Assembly: GCF_029626225.1 (NCBI RefSeq)
Contig: NZ_JARUBP010000001.1
Coordinates: 6,200,001-6,264,000, forward strand
Direction of reading: 5' to 3'
Source: Asanoa sp. WMMD1127
GTDB taxonomy: Bacteria; Actinomycetota; Actinomycetes; Mycobacteriales; Micromonosporaceae
Length of the DNA stretch: 64,000 nucleotides
Part shown: positions 49,937 through 60,850 of the stretch, in pieces
Layout: each line of letters begins with the position of its first letter
How positions within the stretch are numbered: the stretch's first letter is position 1
Notes under the pieces: model-generated
What the model was told of the DNA's origin: nothing
Seen by the model: only the letters and a program-made list of their open reading frames with translations
Databases searched by the model: none
Program-made: the position numbers and the translations under genes

Positions 49937-51453
49937 CGGCGCCCGTCGCGCTGCGCCAGGTCGTCGCCGGGCTGTGTGACGAGGTCGGGCCGCGGCTCAC
50001 CTCCGACGCCGCCCGCACCCAGGTGCGGCGGGTGCGGCAGCGCCTCGACGAGCCGCTGCGGGTCGCGATCGCCGGGCGTCTCAAGGCCGGCAAGTCGACG
50101 CTGGTCAACGCGCTGATCGGCCGGCGGGTGGCGCCGACCGAGGTCGGCGAGTGCACCCGCGTGGTCACCCAGTTCCGCTACGGCACCGCCGACCGGGTCG
50201 ACGTGGTGCGCCGCGACGGCAGCCGGGTCAGCCTGCCCCTCGACGAGACGGGGATGATCCCGCAGAGGTTGGGCGTACCCGCGGCTGAGGTGGCTTTTGT
50301 CGACGTGGCCCTGACCAGCGCCAACCTGCGGGACCTGACCGTCGTCGACACGCCCGGGCTGTCGTCGACGAACGCGTCCGTGTCCGCCGGCGCCCGGCGC
50401 TTCCTGTTCGAGGACGCGACGGCCCCCATCGACGACGGGATCGACGCCGACTCCGCAGGCGCGATCTCCGGGGCAGAGGCGATCGTGTACGTGTTCACCC
50501 AGGCGGTCCGCGACGACGACCTCGCGGCGCTCGAGGCCTTCCGGTCGGTGTCGGCGCGGCTGGCCAGCAACCCGATCAACTCGCTGGGCCTGTTCAACAA
50601 GGCCGACAAGCTCGTCGAGGGCCCGTCGGACCCGTGGCCGGTCGCCGAAGGCCTCGCCCAGGACCAGGGGCGGACGCTGCGGCGGGTCGTGTCCGGGGTC
50701 GTGCCGGTCGTCGGGCTGCTCGCCGAGACCACCGAGGCCGGCCGGCTCACGGCGGCCGACTGCGAGGCGCTGCGGCAACTGTCCACATTGCCGGTCGCCG
50801 AGCGTACGCTGCTGCTCGCGTCCGTCGACCTGTTCGTGTCCCGGCCGGCGCCCGTGCCGCGCGAGCACCGGGAACGGCTGCTGACGCTGCTCGACCTCTA
50901 CGGCATCGGGTTCTCGCTCGCCCAGCTGGCCGCCCACCCGGGCCTGGGCAGCGGCGACCTGGTGCGGATGCTCTACCAGGCGTCCGGGTTCCCGCGGCTG
51001 CGGCACACCCTCGACCACGCGTTCCGGTGGCGCACCGACGCGATCAAGGCCGGCTGGGCGCTGTCGACCCTGGAGAAGACCGCCGGGCACGCCGACAGCA
51101 TCCCCGACCGGGAGGTGCTGCGGGACGCGATCGAACGGGTGCTGCAACGCCCCGAGTACCACCGGCTGCGGCTGCTCGAGGTCGCCCAGCAGGTCAGCGG
51201 CGGCGCCGTCGAGCTGCCCGCGCCGATGGAGCAGGAGCTGACCCGGCTGGCGCTCTCCCAGGATCCACAGTGGATTCTGAGCCTGCCCGCCGCCGGCGTC
51301 GACGAGCTGCGCACCGCCGCCCTCGAGGCCGCCGCCCGCTGGCGGGTCTACGCCGTCGCCGGGGCCAGCCCCGCCCAGTCCCGGGTCGCGCTCGTCGTGC
51401 ACCGCGGCTTCCACCTGCTTTCCCAACGCCTGCGTACGGAGGTCGGGGCATGA
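49933..51453 (+). CDS. Dynamin-like GTPase, first of pair
   Basis: 506 residues. P-loop GRLKAGKST (48-56), switch I Thr in GECTRVVT, DTPGL at 139-143 and NKAD at 222-225 define a dynamin-superfamily GTPase. The C-terminal half is helical, without an obvious membrane span. Bacterial dynamins act in membrane remodelling, sporulation septation (Streptomyces DynA/DynB) or membrane defence (mycobacterial IniA/IniC). It is followed after 70 bases by a second, different dynamin. Confidence 0.85.
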   Translation: MTAPVALRQVVAGLCDEVGPRLTSDAARTQVRRVRQRLDEPLRVAIAGRLKAGKSTLVNALIGRRVAPTEVGECTRVVTQFRYGTADRVDVVRRDGSRVSLPLDETGMIPQRLGVPAAEVAFVDVALTSANLRDLTVVDTPGLSSTNASVSAGARRFLFEDATAPIDDGIDADSAGAISGAEAIVYVFTQAVRDDDLAALEAFRSVSARLASNPINSLGLFNKADKLVEGPSDPWPVAEGLAQDQGRTLRRVVSGVVPVVGLLAETTEAGRLTAADCEALRQLSTLPVAERTLLLASVDLFVSRPAPVPREHRERLLTLLDLYGIGFSLAQLAAHPGLGSGDLVRMLYQASGFPRLRHTLDHAFRWRTDAIKAGWALSTLEKTAGHADSIPDREVLRDAIERVLQRPEYHRLRLLEVAQQVSGGAVELPAPMEQELTRLALSQDPQWILSLPAAGVDELRTAALEAAARWRVYAVAGASPAQSRVALVVHRGFHLLSQRLRTEVGA

Positions 51454-51523
51454 GGGAGCTCGCGACCGAATCATCCAGCTCAGTAGCCAGGTCATGCTCC
51501 TCCGAGCGAAGCGAGGCAGGCGC

Positions 51524-53371
51524 ATGAGCGATCTGGCCCCGCTGCTCACTGAGGCGGTCGACGGGTCGCTGGCGTTCCTGCGCCGGGCCGACGCCGACGC
51601 GGCCGCCGACATCGAGGCGATCCGCCGCCGGGCCGTCACGCGACCGTCCATCGTGGTCGTCGGCGAGACCAAGCGCGGCAAGAGCTCTCTGGTCAACGCG
51701 CTCATCGGGGTCCCCGACCTGTCCCCGGTCGACGCGGCCGTGGCCACCGCCACCTACCTCGAGTTCGTGCCCGGCAGCCCGCCGGCCGCGCAGGCGTGGC
51801 TGCCCGACCGCGCGCAGCCCGTACACCTGGAACTGGCGCAGTTGCGCGACTGGGCGACCACCCTCGGGCAGCTGCCCGAGGGCACCCGGCCGCCGCGGCG
51901 CGTCGAGGTCACCCACACCGCGCCGCTGCTGCAATATCTCAGCCTGGTCGACACGCCCGGCGCCGGCGGCCTCGACCCGCTGCACGCCGAGGTCGCCCTG
52001 GACGCGGCCGCGCAGGCCGGCGCGCTGCTGTTCGTCGTCGACGCGTCCGGGCCGTTCACCCGGCCCGAGCTCGAGTTCCTGATCGAGGCCAGCAAACGGG
52101 TCAACGTGGTGGTGTTCGCGCTGACCAAGACCGACGCGTACCCGGGCTGGCGCACCATCCTCGCCGACGACAAAGCGCAGCTGCAGACCCACGCGCCCCG
52201 GTTCGCCCAGGCGCCGTGGTTCCCCGTGTCGGCGCGGCTCGCGCAACTGTCGATGACGCTGCCGGGCGAGGCGGGCGCCGAGCTCGTACGCGAGTCCCGG
52301 ATCGCCCCGCTCCAACACGCGCTGATCGAGCTGGCCGGCAAGGGCCACCTGCTGCGCCAGGCCAACGTGCTGCGGGCCGTCCGCAGCGAGCTCGTCCGCC
52401 TCGACCTGCGGGCCGGCGAGCGCCTCACCGCCAGCGACCCCGACCCCGCCGACGTCGCCAAGGCCCGCGCCGACCGCGCCGCGCTCGCGGCCCGCAAACG
52501 CACCGAGTCACGGCAGTGGTCGCTGACGCTCAACACCGAGACCCAACGCGCGCGGGTCGAGGCGACCGGGAAGCTGCGCACGTACGTGTCGCAGCTCCAG
52601 GAGGACCTCCTCACAAAGATCGACAAGGCGAAGAGCGACGAGCTCAAGGCCCTGCCCAGCGACCTCGACACGGCGCTGCAGGCCCTGTCGGTGCGGCTGT
52701 CGCAGGACCTCGAGTTCCGGTTCCGCAAGGTCGCCGAGAAGGTCCTCGCCCAGGTGTTCGGGGCCGAGGAGCTGCAGTTCGTGCTGGCCCGGCTCAACGC
52801 GACGCTGCGGCACGCGCTGACCAGCCGCCCGCCCCGGGACACCGGCACCGACAACATGATGATCGCGATGTCGGCCGGCGGGATGGCGTTCATGGCCGGG
52901 CGCGGCGCGATGGCCGGCGCGTCCGCCCTCGGCGCCAGCGCGCTGCTCGGCGGCGGCCTGCTCGTCCCCGTCGCCGGCCTCGGGCTCGGGTTGGCCGCGG
53001 GCGCGTTCATCCTCTACCGGCGGCGCGCCCAGAGCGACCGGGCCCAGGCCCGGCTCTGGCTGCGCGACGTGCTCAGCGAGGCCCGCGCCGCCCTCTCCGA
53101 CGAGATCATGCACCGATTCACCGACCTGCAGTACGCGCTGACGTTGGCGCTCGACGACGCGATCGAGCGGCGGCTGGCCCAGCTCGACGCGCACATCGCC
53201 GAGATCGACAAGGCGCTCGCCGACGACAAGGCCGAGCGGACCCGGCGGCGGGCCGCGATCGCCGCCGAACGCGAGGCGATCCGCTCGCGCATCAAGCAGG
53301 TCGACACGGTGCTGGTCCGCGCCCGGACCCTGGCGCCCGCGCCGACCACCGACGACCAGGAGCTGCCATGA
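51524..53371 (+). CDS. Dynamin-like GTPase with membrane hairpin, second of pair
   Basis: 615 residues. P-loop GETKRGKSS (47-55), DTPGAGG (143-149) and TKTD (~188). Long helical segments flank a hydrophobic Gly/Ala hairpin at about 445-502 (ends in AAGAFILYRRR) that could insert in membrane, then a C-terminal coiled coil (LAQLDAHIAEIDKALADDKAE). With the first GTPase it probably forms a hetero-oligomer. ATG 51524. The stop overlaps the next gene (ATGA). Confidence 0.85.
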   Translation: MSDLAPLLTEAVDGSLAFLRRADADAAADIEAIRRRAVTRPSIVVVGETKRGKSSLVNALIGVPDLSPVDAAVATATYLEFVPGSPPAAQAWLPDRAQPVHLELAQLRDWATTLGQLPEGTRPPRRVEVTHTAPLLQYLSLVDTPGAGGLDPLHAEVALDAAAQAGALLFVVDASGPFTRPELEFLIEASKRVNVVVFALTKTDAYPGWRTILADDKAQLQTHAPRFAQAPWFPVSARLAQLSMTLPGEAGAELVRESRIAPLQHALIELAGKGHLLRQANVLRAVRSELVRLDLRAGERLTASDPDPADVAKARADRAALAARKRTESRQWSLTLNTETQRARVEATGKLRTYVSQLQEDLLTKIDKAKSDELKALPSDLDTALQALSVRLSQDLEFRFRKVAEKVLAQVFGAEELQFVLARLNATLRHALTSRPPRDTGTDNMMIAMSAGGMAFMAGRGAMAGASALGASALLGGGLLVPVAGLGLGLAAGAFILYRRRAQSDRAQARLWLRDVLSEARAALSDEIMHRFTDLQYALTLALDDAIERRLAQLDAHIAEIDKALADDKAERTRRRAAIAAEREAIRSRIKQVDTVLVRARTLAPAPTTDDQELP

Positions 53372-53991
53372 CGGACGACTGGACCTGGGACGACGGGCAC
53401 CACGACGATCCCGGCCACCACGATCCAGGATTCGAGGAACACCACGACCTGAGGTACGACGGGACCGAGGACACCGACCCGTTCGGCGCCGACCTCGGCG
53501 GCGGCGACCTGGCCGGACACGACGATCTCCCGGGTCACGACGACCTCGGCGCCGCCGACTGGGACGCCGGCGACGGCTTGGGCGCGGCGGACGACCCGTT
53601 CGCGCCCGACGCGCTGGTCAGCGACCACCACGACTGGGCGGCCGGCCTCGACGACGACGGCGACTCCATCGGCCCGGTCGAGCCGGCGGGGCTGTTCGGG
53701 GCCGACCCGGACGTCGCCGCGTACGCGCTGTGGCCCGCGCCGGAGTTCCCCGCGCCGCTGGACCTCGGCGCCGACCTGCCGGCGCCCGTTGACGGTCCAC
53801 CATGGACGGATGCGGCGCTGCTCGGCTCCTACGGGCCCGCCGACCTGACGACGGCGGCCGCGCCGGAACCGTCGGACCTGGCCGGCTACGCGGGCCTGGA
53901 CCCGGCGACCGCCGGCTGGGAGGCCCTCGCCGGCTCCGACGACCCGGCCACCGCCGCACTGGCCCGGTTCTGGGCACCGCCGCCGGCCTGA
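53368..53991 (+). CDS. Acidic Asp/His-rich protein of the dynamin operon
   Basis: 207 residues, very acidic, with an N-terminal half dominated by DD, HH, GHDD and PGHHD patterns that look metal-binding or disordered. The C-terminal part (PADLTTAAAPEPSDLAGYAGL, ending AALARFWAPPP) is Ala/Pro-rich. No known domain. ATGA coupling to the second dynamin argues for a stoichiometric partner. A chaperone or metal-sensing role is speculation. Confidence 0.7.
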   Translation: MTDDWTWDDGHHDDPGHHDPGFEEHHDLRYDGTEDTDPFGADLGGGDLAGHDDLPGHDDLGAADWDAGDGLGAADDPFAPDALVSDHHDWAAGLDDDGDSIGPVEPAGLFGADPDVAAYALWPAPEFPAPLDLGADLPAPVDGPPWTDAALLGSYGPADLTTAAAPEPSDLAGYAGLDPATAGWEALAGSDDPATAALARFWAPPPA

Positions 53992-54037
53992 GCGCTCAGC
54001 CGCGCAGCCGGGGCGTTGAGGCGGGCGGCCTGCCGCG

Positions 54038-54481
54038 TCAGGTGGTCGCGTTCAGTTGCTCGGCCAGCCCGACGAGGATGCCCTGGGGGCCGCGGACGTA
54101 GCAGAGGCGGTAGCTGTCCTCGTAGCGGGCCAGCTGGCCGACGACCTCGGCGCCGTGGCGGCGCAGGCGGGCGACGACGTCCTCGATGTCCTCGACGGCG
54201 AACATCACGCGGTGCAGGCCCAGGGTGTTGGGCGCCGGCGGTGGGGCGGCGATGGCCGCCGGGGCGAGGTACTTCGTCAGCTCCAACCGGCCGTGGCCGT
54301 CCGGGGTGCGCATCATCGCGATGTCGGTGCTGACGCCGTCGAGGCCGACGGTGTGGTCGGCGACGAGGCCCTCGATGTGCGCGCGGCCCTCCACCTCCAT
54401 GCCGAGCTCCTCGAAGAACGCGACGGCGGCGTCCAGGTCGTCGACGATGATGGCGACGTTGTCCATCCGTTTGATGGTCAC
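54038..54481 (-). CDS. VOC/glyoxalase-fold protein
   Basis: 147 residues with two beta-alpha-beta-beta-beta modules: MDNVAIIVDDLDAAVAFFEELGM and HRVMFAVEDIEDVVARLRRHG. The candidate metal ligands are His and Glu at the strand ends (GRLELTKY). Family members include glyoxalases, ring-cleaving dioxygenases and antibiotic-binding proteins; no assignment is possible. GTG 54481 follows GAAGGAGAA. It converges on the dynamin operon. Confidence 0.82.
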   Translation of the reverse strand: MTIKRMDNVAIIVDDLDAAVAFFEELGMEVEGRAHIEGLVADHTVGLDGVSTDIAMMRTPDGHGRLELTKYLAPAAIAAPPPAPNTLGLHRVMFAVEDIEDVVARLRRHGAEVVGQLARYEDSYRLCYVRGPQGILVGLAEQLNATT

Positions 54482-54594
54482 GCGGTGGTTCTCCTTCACT
54501 TTCGACGCACGGCCCGTCGTGGGCGCGTGATGCACCTGGGACGGAGCCGGCGCCGCGTTCTCGACATCCGCGGCTCGCCGTTTCTCGGGTTTGT

Positions 54595-56277
54595 TCAGCA
54601 GAGAACGTCGGCGTAGTTGGCGGCGTCGACCGCGATGTCGTCGCCGCGCAGGTGGCGGCGGGTCCACAGCCGGGCGGCGGTCTCGGCGAGCTCGTCGCGC
54701 TCGGCCGCCTGCTCGACGAGCAACGCCCCGGCGAGGGCGTACGCGGTGCGCAGCGCGAGCCCGCGGGCGCCGGCGACGACCGGCGCGGCGGTCGGGTCGG
54801 CCGCCGCCTCGGCCAGGCGGGCGCCGAGGTCGCGGGCCGTCGCGGCGAGGGTGTCGGCGACGGCCGGCGACAGGCCGCGGGCCAGGTCGGCGGCCGCCGC
54901 CACGCGGGCCAGGACCGGGGTGGCGGCGTCGTCGCGGGCGACAGCCCGCAGCGCGTCGAGGGCCAGCACGTTGGTGGTGCCCTCCCAGATCGGCAGGACC
55001 TGGGCGTCGCGGAGCAGGCGCGGCACGCCCGTGTCCTCGACGTAGCCGGCGCCGCCGAAACACTCGACGTATTCACTGGCCGAGCTGACCGCCAGCCGGC
55101 CCGTGGCCAGCTTCGCCAGGGGTGCGACGAGGCGCAGCTCCGCCGCGGCGGCCGGGTCGGACCCGACCTCGACCCGGCCGAGCAGCGCGAAGGCGTGACC
55201 GGCGAGGACGAACGCGCCGTACGCGTCGACGGCCAGCGTGGCCAGGGTGGCGCGGTGCAGCGGCGAGTCGTAGAGCAGGCCGCCGGCGACCTGCCGGGCT
55301 TTCGCGAAGGCGATCGCGTAGTCGAGCCCGCGCCGCATCCCACCGGCGGCCGCGGCGGCGTTGTGGAGGCGGGTGACCACGACGAGGGTCATCGCGCGTA
55401 CGAGGCCCGGCTGGGCGGGGTCGCCGAGCGGGACGCCTTCGGCGTCGGTGAGGCCGATCTCGGCGGTCGGCAGGGCGCGGGTGCCGAGCTTGTCCTTGAG
55501 CCGGTGCACGGTGACGCCGGGTGCGGGGGCGCCGCGGTCGGCGCCGTCGGCGTACCGGGGCATCAGGAACGGCACCAGGGCCCGGCTGCCGGGCCGCGCT
55601 CCCTCGGGCCGGGCCAGCGCGACCGCCATCGCGGAGTCGGCGGCCGAGCAGAACCACTTGTCGCCGGTGAGCAGCCACCGGTCCCCGTCGCGGCGGGCGA
55701 CGGTCGAGGAGCGCGCCAGGTCGGACCCGCCCTGCGACTCGGTCATCCACTGCCCGCTGGTGATCGCGGTATCCGGGTCGGTGGACAGCAGCCGCGGCAG
55801 CCACCGGTCGCGGACGGACCGGTCGACGTCACCGCGGCTGAGCAGCGCGGCCGCGCCGTCGGCCATCGCGACGGGGCAGGAGAACGTCGCGGACTCGGGG
55901 CCGTAGAGGTGCAGCAACGCGTGCTGCACGCTGCGGGTGGCGGCGCCCCAGGTGCCGCGCGCCTCGTCGAGATAGGGCAGCGCGACCACCGCGTGCCGGG
56001 CGGCCGCGGCCCGCTGCGCCTGCCAGCCGGCGGACGTGTCGACCCGGTCGACCCGGGCCCCCCACGGGTCGTAGCGGACCAGCTCCGGCGGATGCGCCTC
56101 CGCGTCCGCGTGCGCGGCCCGCAACGGCCCGACCACGTCGGCGGCGAGCTCGGTCAACCGCCCCTTGGCCAGCGCATGCCCCGCGGAACCGAGCTGCCGG
56201 TCGAGCCAGGACCGCAGAAACCGATCCCCCGCATAAGGATCCTCCGGCGGTGGCAGCGGCTGCACGAACCGGGCCAT
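54595..56277 (-). CDS. AidB-like acyl-CoA dehydrogenase
   Basis: 560 residues, the long form typical of AidB: an N-terminal extension of ~120 residues, [11 protein letters not shown] and [12 protein letters not shown] in the acyl-CoA domain, the catalytic-region [17 protein letters not shown], and a C-terminal helical extension. AidB relatives bind DNA and protect against alkylation in E. coli; actinobacterial versions may simply be branched-chain acyl-CoA dehydrogenases. ATG 56277. It is not in an operon with its neighbours. Confidence 0.85.
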   Translation of the reverse strand: MARFVQPLPPPEDPYAGDRFLRSWLDRQLGSAGHALAKGRLTELAADVVGPLRAAHADAEAHPPELVRYDPWGARVDRVDTSAGWQAQRAAAARHAVVALPYLDEARGTWGAATRSVQHALLHLYGPESATFSCPVAMADGAAALLSRGDVDRSVRDRWLPRLLSTDPDTAITSGQWMTESQGGSDLARSSTVARRDGDRWLLTGDKWFCSAADSAMAVALARPEGARPGSRALVPFLMPRYADGADRGAPAPGVTVHRLKDKLGTRALPTAEIGLTDAEGVPLGDPAQPGLVRAMTLVVVTRLHNAAAAAGGMRRGLDYAIAFAKARQVAGGLLYDSPLHRATLATLAVDAYGAFVLAGHAFALLGRVEVGSDPAAAAELRLVAPLAKLATGRLAVSSASEYVECFGGAGYVEDTGVPRLLRDAQVLPIWEGTTNVLALDALRAVARDDAATPVLARVAAAADLARGLSPAVADTLAATARDLGARLAEAAADPTAAPVVAGARGLALRTAYALAGALLVEQAAERDELAETAARLWTRRHLRGDDIAVDAANYADVLC

Positions 56278-56632
56278 GGGCGCTCCTTCGCGGCGGGGAA
56301 CGGGTTGGCCCCGACGGTAATGGACACGGCGCCGACCCGACCAGGCAACAGCCCGGGACGGCGCGCCGCGATCGCCACGGGCGGCTCGTCACCGTGCCGG
56401 CGGTCGGGGCACAGCGCGAGACCGGATTGGACGCTGGGCCGCGCATGCGCAGCGATCCGAGAGCGGCGCACCTCGACCCAGCGCAGCAACAGCGAGCCGA
56501 GGGCGCGAGCCGCTGGCGTGGCCCGCCGACGGCGGCCCCGAGCGCGCGGCGGGCTGGGCCGCACGGCGGCCAGCAGCCCAGCGCGCCAACGGCGCGCCCC
56601 GTGGGCCGCGCCAACGGCGCGCCCCGTGGGCG
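56278..56632. other. 355-base intergenic region with a duplicated block
   Basis: The region lies upstream of the AidB-like gene and downstream of the Gly/Pro membrane-protein gene. It is extremely GC-rich; no frame looks coding. The only structure I see is the 25-base duplication at 56582. Confidence 0.6.
56582..56631. repeat. 25-bp perfect tandem duplication
   Basis: Two identical 25-base copies beginning CGCGCCAACGGCGCGCC, each holding a GGCGCGCC palindrome, end directly at the stop of the membrane-protein gene and could act as its terminator. Confidence 0.9.
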
Positions 56633-57589
56633 CTAGCTGGCTCGGGCGTCGGGCGAGGCGATCGCCCGCCGCCGGCGTAGGTGGGGCGGTGACCACGTCG
56701 CACCGACGACCGTGGCCAACGCCGCCGCCCCCAACAACGCCGCCCAGCGGTCGTGAGCTGCCGACCAGGCCGGATGGTCCAGCGCCACCAGCAGCGCCAC
56801 CCGGTCGGGTAGGAAACCCGCCGCGAACGCGGCCGCCAGGAACGCCGGCGCGGCCACCAGGCCGACCGTGCCACGCGCCGCCCGGCGCCAGACCACTGTG
56901 GCCACCGCCAGGACCACGACCGCGACCGTCGCCGCCTCCAGGGTCAGGTCGCCGCGCGGCAGCCCGACGGCGGCCGGACCCGCCGCGACGGCGGCGGTCG
57001 CCAGCGTCGCCCACCACCAACCGGCGACCAGCACGCCGCCGCCGGCCACCCGCGCGGCGAGAGGGAGCCAGGCCGGCGACGGCACGGTCTCGGTCGTCGG
57101 CCGGGCCGGATCGTCGAACAGGAAACCGATCCCCAGGCCCGCGCAGAGCGCCGCCAGCCGCAGCAGGACCACGACCAGCAACGGATCCAACGGACCGGTG
57201 GCCGCGACCGGCACTCCGAGCATCGCGTAGCCGACCAGCAGCGCCGCCAGGAGCGGCGTCCAGCGCGTCGCCCGCAGCGCCGGCGGCGCAGCCGCCAGGC
57301 CGACCCGAAGCCACCGGACCACCGCCGGGCCGCCCACCGCCGGCCCGCCGGACGCCGGCCCGCCGGACCCTGGCCCCCCAGACCCCGGCCCCCCGGACCC
57401 CGGCCCGCAGGACGCCGGCCCGCCGGACCCTGGCCCGCCGGACCCTGGCCCGCCGGGCGCCGGCCCGCCGGGCGCCGGCCCGCCGGGCGCCGGCCCGCCG
57501 GGCGCCGGCCCGCCGGGCGCCGGCCCGCCGGGCGCAGAGCCCGGAGCGGCCCCGTCGATGCCCGGGGCGACCGGCTTGTGGGTGGTCAT
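56633..57589 (-). CDS. Membrane protein with Gly/Pro repeat N-terminus
   Basis: 318 residues. The N-terminal ~85 residues are tandem PGGPA and PGSGGP pentapeptides, encoded by 15-base repeats. About six membrane spans follow (LLAALLVGYAMLGVPVAA, LLVVVLLRLAALCAGLGIGF and others) and a basic tail. The spans read like an ABC-2 transporter permease-type subunit or helper. ATG overlaps the permease gene's stop (ATGA). It is the last gene of the sigma/ABC operon. The repeat would make a flexible, collagen-like cytoplasmic arm. Confidence 0.75.
   Translation of the reverse strand: MTTHKPVAPGIDGAAPGSAPGGPAPGGPAPGGPAPGGPAPGGPAPGGPGSGGPGSGGPASCGPGSGGPGSGGPGSGGPASGGPAVGGPAVVRWLRVGLAAAPPALRATRWTPLLAALLVGYAMLGVPVAATGPLDPLLVVVLLRLAALCAGLGIGFLFDDPARPTTETVPSPAWLPLAARVAGGGVLVAGWWWATLATAAVAAGPAAVGLPRGDLTLEAATVAVVVLAVATVVWRRAARGTVGLVAAPAFLAAAFAAGFLPDRVALLVALDHPAWSAAHDRWAALLGAAALATVVGATWSPPHLRRRRAIASPDARAS
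57330..57540 (-). repeat. 15-bp tandem repeat encoding a Gly/Pro arm
   Basis: About 13-14 copies of a CCGCCGG-cored 15-base unit, one run perfectly regular (57455-57535). In frame, each copy adds a pentapeptide; length variation between strains is likely. Confidence 0.9.
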
Positions 57590-59177
57590 CGCTCGCACGA
57601 CATGTTGGCGAACGCCGGATCCGGCGCCGGACCGACCTCGACCCCGAACAGTGAACCCACCTGCTCGATCGTCGCCCCCGGAGCGGTCAGCTCGGCCCAG
57701 TGGTCGGCCACCACCGGGGCCACCTCGGCCGCCGGCCGACGGAGCAACGCCAGGCCGACGGCGGCATCGCGGTCCTCGACGAACAGGCCGTTGTCGATCG
57801 AGTGGTCGATCAGGGCCAGCGACCCGCTGCTCTGGTTGTCGAGCTGCCGCACGCCCGCCGCCGTCCGCGCGTTGGCCTGGCCCGCGAGCCAGACGACCAG
57901 CGCGCCCCGCGCCCCGCACAGGGTGGCGTCGCCGGCCACGGCGCGGCCCGTCACGAGTCGGTAGGCCACGCCGCCCGCGAACGCCGCCGCGGACGGTGGG
58001 TCGCCCCACTCCGTGCCGACCGGGATCGCCTCCGGTGTGCCGCCGGCCCGGTCAGCGGCGCGTTGGGCGCGTTCGCGGGCCTGCTCGTCCTCCGGGCCGA
58101 AGACGCCACCGCGCACCGGATAGCCCTCGGCCCAGACCCACTGCCGCACCGCCAGCCGCGGGACGGCAGCGGGCGGCACTGCCTTCGTCACGTCGCGCAG
58201 GACCGCGTCCCAGGCCGGGACCCAAGGGGTGAAGTCGTCGAACGCGCAGTAGGTGACGCCGTCGCGGGTCGTGCACGTCTGGACCGGCGTCGGGTCGGCG
58301 TTGACGGCGGCCCGGGTCGCCCGAACCCCGCTGTCGTGGCCGAGTTGGGCGGCGCCCGCCGCCACGGTCACGGCCAGGGCCGCCGCCAGCGCCGGCACGG
58401 CAAACCCACGACGGGCGCCCGAGCGCAGCAGCGCCAGCGTCGCCAAGACGGCGGCCACGCCGGCCAGGTAGGCGAGGTGCCAGCCCGACGGCCGGTCGAC
58501 CAGCGCCCACGGCAGGGCCAGCGGCAGGTCGTCGGGGAGCACCGGCAGCAGCCGGCCCCAGGTGGTGCCGGTGGCGACCGACGCGACGGCGACGAAGCCG
58601 ACCGCGGCGAACACGACCGCGGCCAGCGGCGCGACGACCGGTGAGCGCAGCAGGCGGCCCAGCAGCACGCCGGCGGCGCCGAGGACCGCGACGATGCCCG
58701 CCGGGATCGCCACGTCGAACGGGTCGACCGTGCCCGCGCTGCCGGGCAGTAGGGACAGCGTGGCGACCTGACCGACCACGACGGCGAGGGTCAGGGCCGC
58801 CGGGGCGAGAACCGCCAGCAGGAACGCGCCCGTGCGCCATGCCTGCGGCAGCACTAGCAGGTCGGAGACCGCGTCGGTGCGGTGGCGCCGCTCGCGCAGC
58901 ACCGCCAGGTTGCCGACCACCATGGCCGCCCCGCCGAGCACCAGCATCGCCGCCATCTGCAGCGGCACCACGTCGGCGTGCACGACCGGGAAGCGGTCGG
59001 CGCCGGGCTTGGCGAGGGTCCACACCCACGGCCCGAGGTAGAGCAGGAACGCCGCCAGCGTCACCGGGTGACGCAGCATCCGGACCGCCTCGAACCGCGC
59101 CAGCGCCAGCATCGCCCGCCGCCCCGAGCCGGCGGGCGCCACCGGCGACGGCGCCAGCGGCGCCTCGGCCAGCGCCG

Positions 59178-59181
<4 letters not shown>
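57586..59181 (-). CDS. ABC transporter permease of the sigma operon
   Basis: 531 residues. The first ~300 hold about eight membrane spans beginning ALARFEAVRMLRHPVTLAAFLLYLG, an ABC-2-type permease start. The C-terminal ~230 residues are soluble (TCTTRDGVTYCAFDDFTPWV onwards), with paired Cys in TCTTRDGVTYC suggesting an extracytoplasmic domain. GTG 59181 overlaps the ATPase gene's stop (GTGA). The exported substrate is unknown. Confidence 0.82.
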
Positions 59182-60052
<871 letters not shown>

Positions 60053-60056
<4 letters not shown>

Positions 60057-60850
60057 CGGAGCCTCCGGGTCGGAAGGACGTCGAACAGCGCGGCCCGGCG
60101 GGCCAGCAGCACGGACAGGACCGCCGCGGCGGCGAGCAGGGACAGCTGCCCGGCGGCGGTGAACGGGACCGAGCCGGCCCAGGTGACCGTCAGCAGCCAC
60201 AAGGAGCCGACCAGGAGCGCGGACCAGGCCGCGCCGAACCGGGGCGAGAGCACCAGGGTCGCCACGGTCAGCGCGAGCGACGGCAGGAACCAGCCGACGA
60301 TGCTCAGCCCGTAGTCGGGGACGAACGCGGTCGCCGCCACGCACAGGACGGTGTTGGCGGACAGCACGGCCACGCACCGCAGCAGCAGGAGCCGGAACGC
60401 GTGGACCGGCGACGTCACCGTGATCTCGTAAGTCGGGTCGACGCCCGGACCGAACGACACCGCCACCCCGGCCAGCGTCAGCAGCGGCGCCGCGCCGAGG
60501 AACACCATGGCCCCGCCGAACACCCGGGCCAGCAGGGCCGTCAGCACCAGCGTGGTCGCGACCGCCAGCAGCCACGACAGCCGCATCGCCGGAGTGGCCG
60601 TCAGCAGCCGCGCCGTGTGGTCGGGCACCCCGACCGCCACCAGCAGCCGCTCGACCGGCCCGGGCCGCGGCGCGTCCAGCGCCGCGTCCAGCCGGGCCCA
60701 CCCGACGTCGACGGGCACGAGCGAGGCGAGCCGCCCTCGGCAGACGGCGCACGACGCGAGATGGGTCTCCGTCGACCACAGCAGCGGCGGGCCGAGCCCG
60801 CGGCCGGCATAGGAGCGCAGGTCGTCGTCGGGAACATGCCACGTCGTCAT
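60053..60850 (-). CDS. Zinc-finger membrane anti-sigma factor
   Basis: 265 residues. An N-terminal zf-HC2-like motif (ETHLASCAVCRGRLASL, i.e. H-x3-C-x2-C) is followed by about six membrane spans. The finger would hold the ECF sigma factor at the membrane. The multi-span domain, larger than the usual single span, could contact the ABC permease and read its transport state. ATG overlaps the sigma gene's stop (ATGA). Confidence 0.85.

Noticed and set aside
54652-57654. 1000-codon rightward frame opposite the AidB-like and membrane-protein genes
   Set aside because: Low-complexity Arg/Pro/Gly product with no motif; the leftward genes carry complete family signatures.
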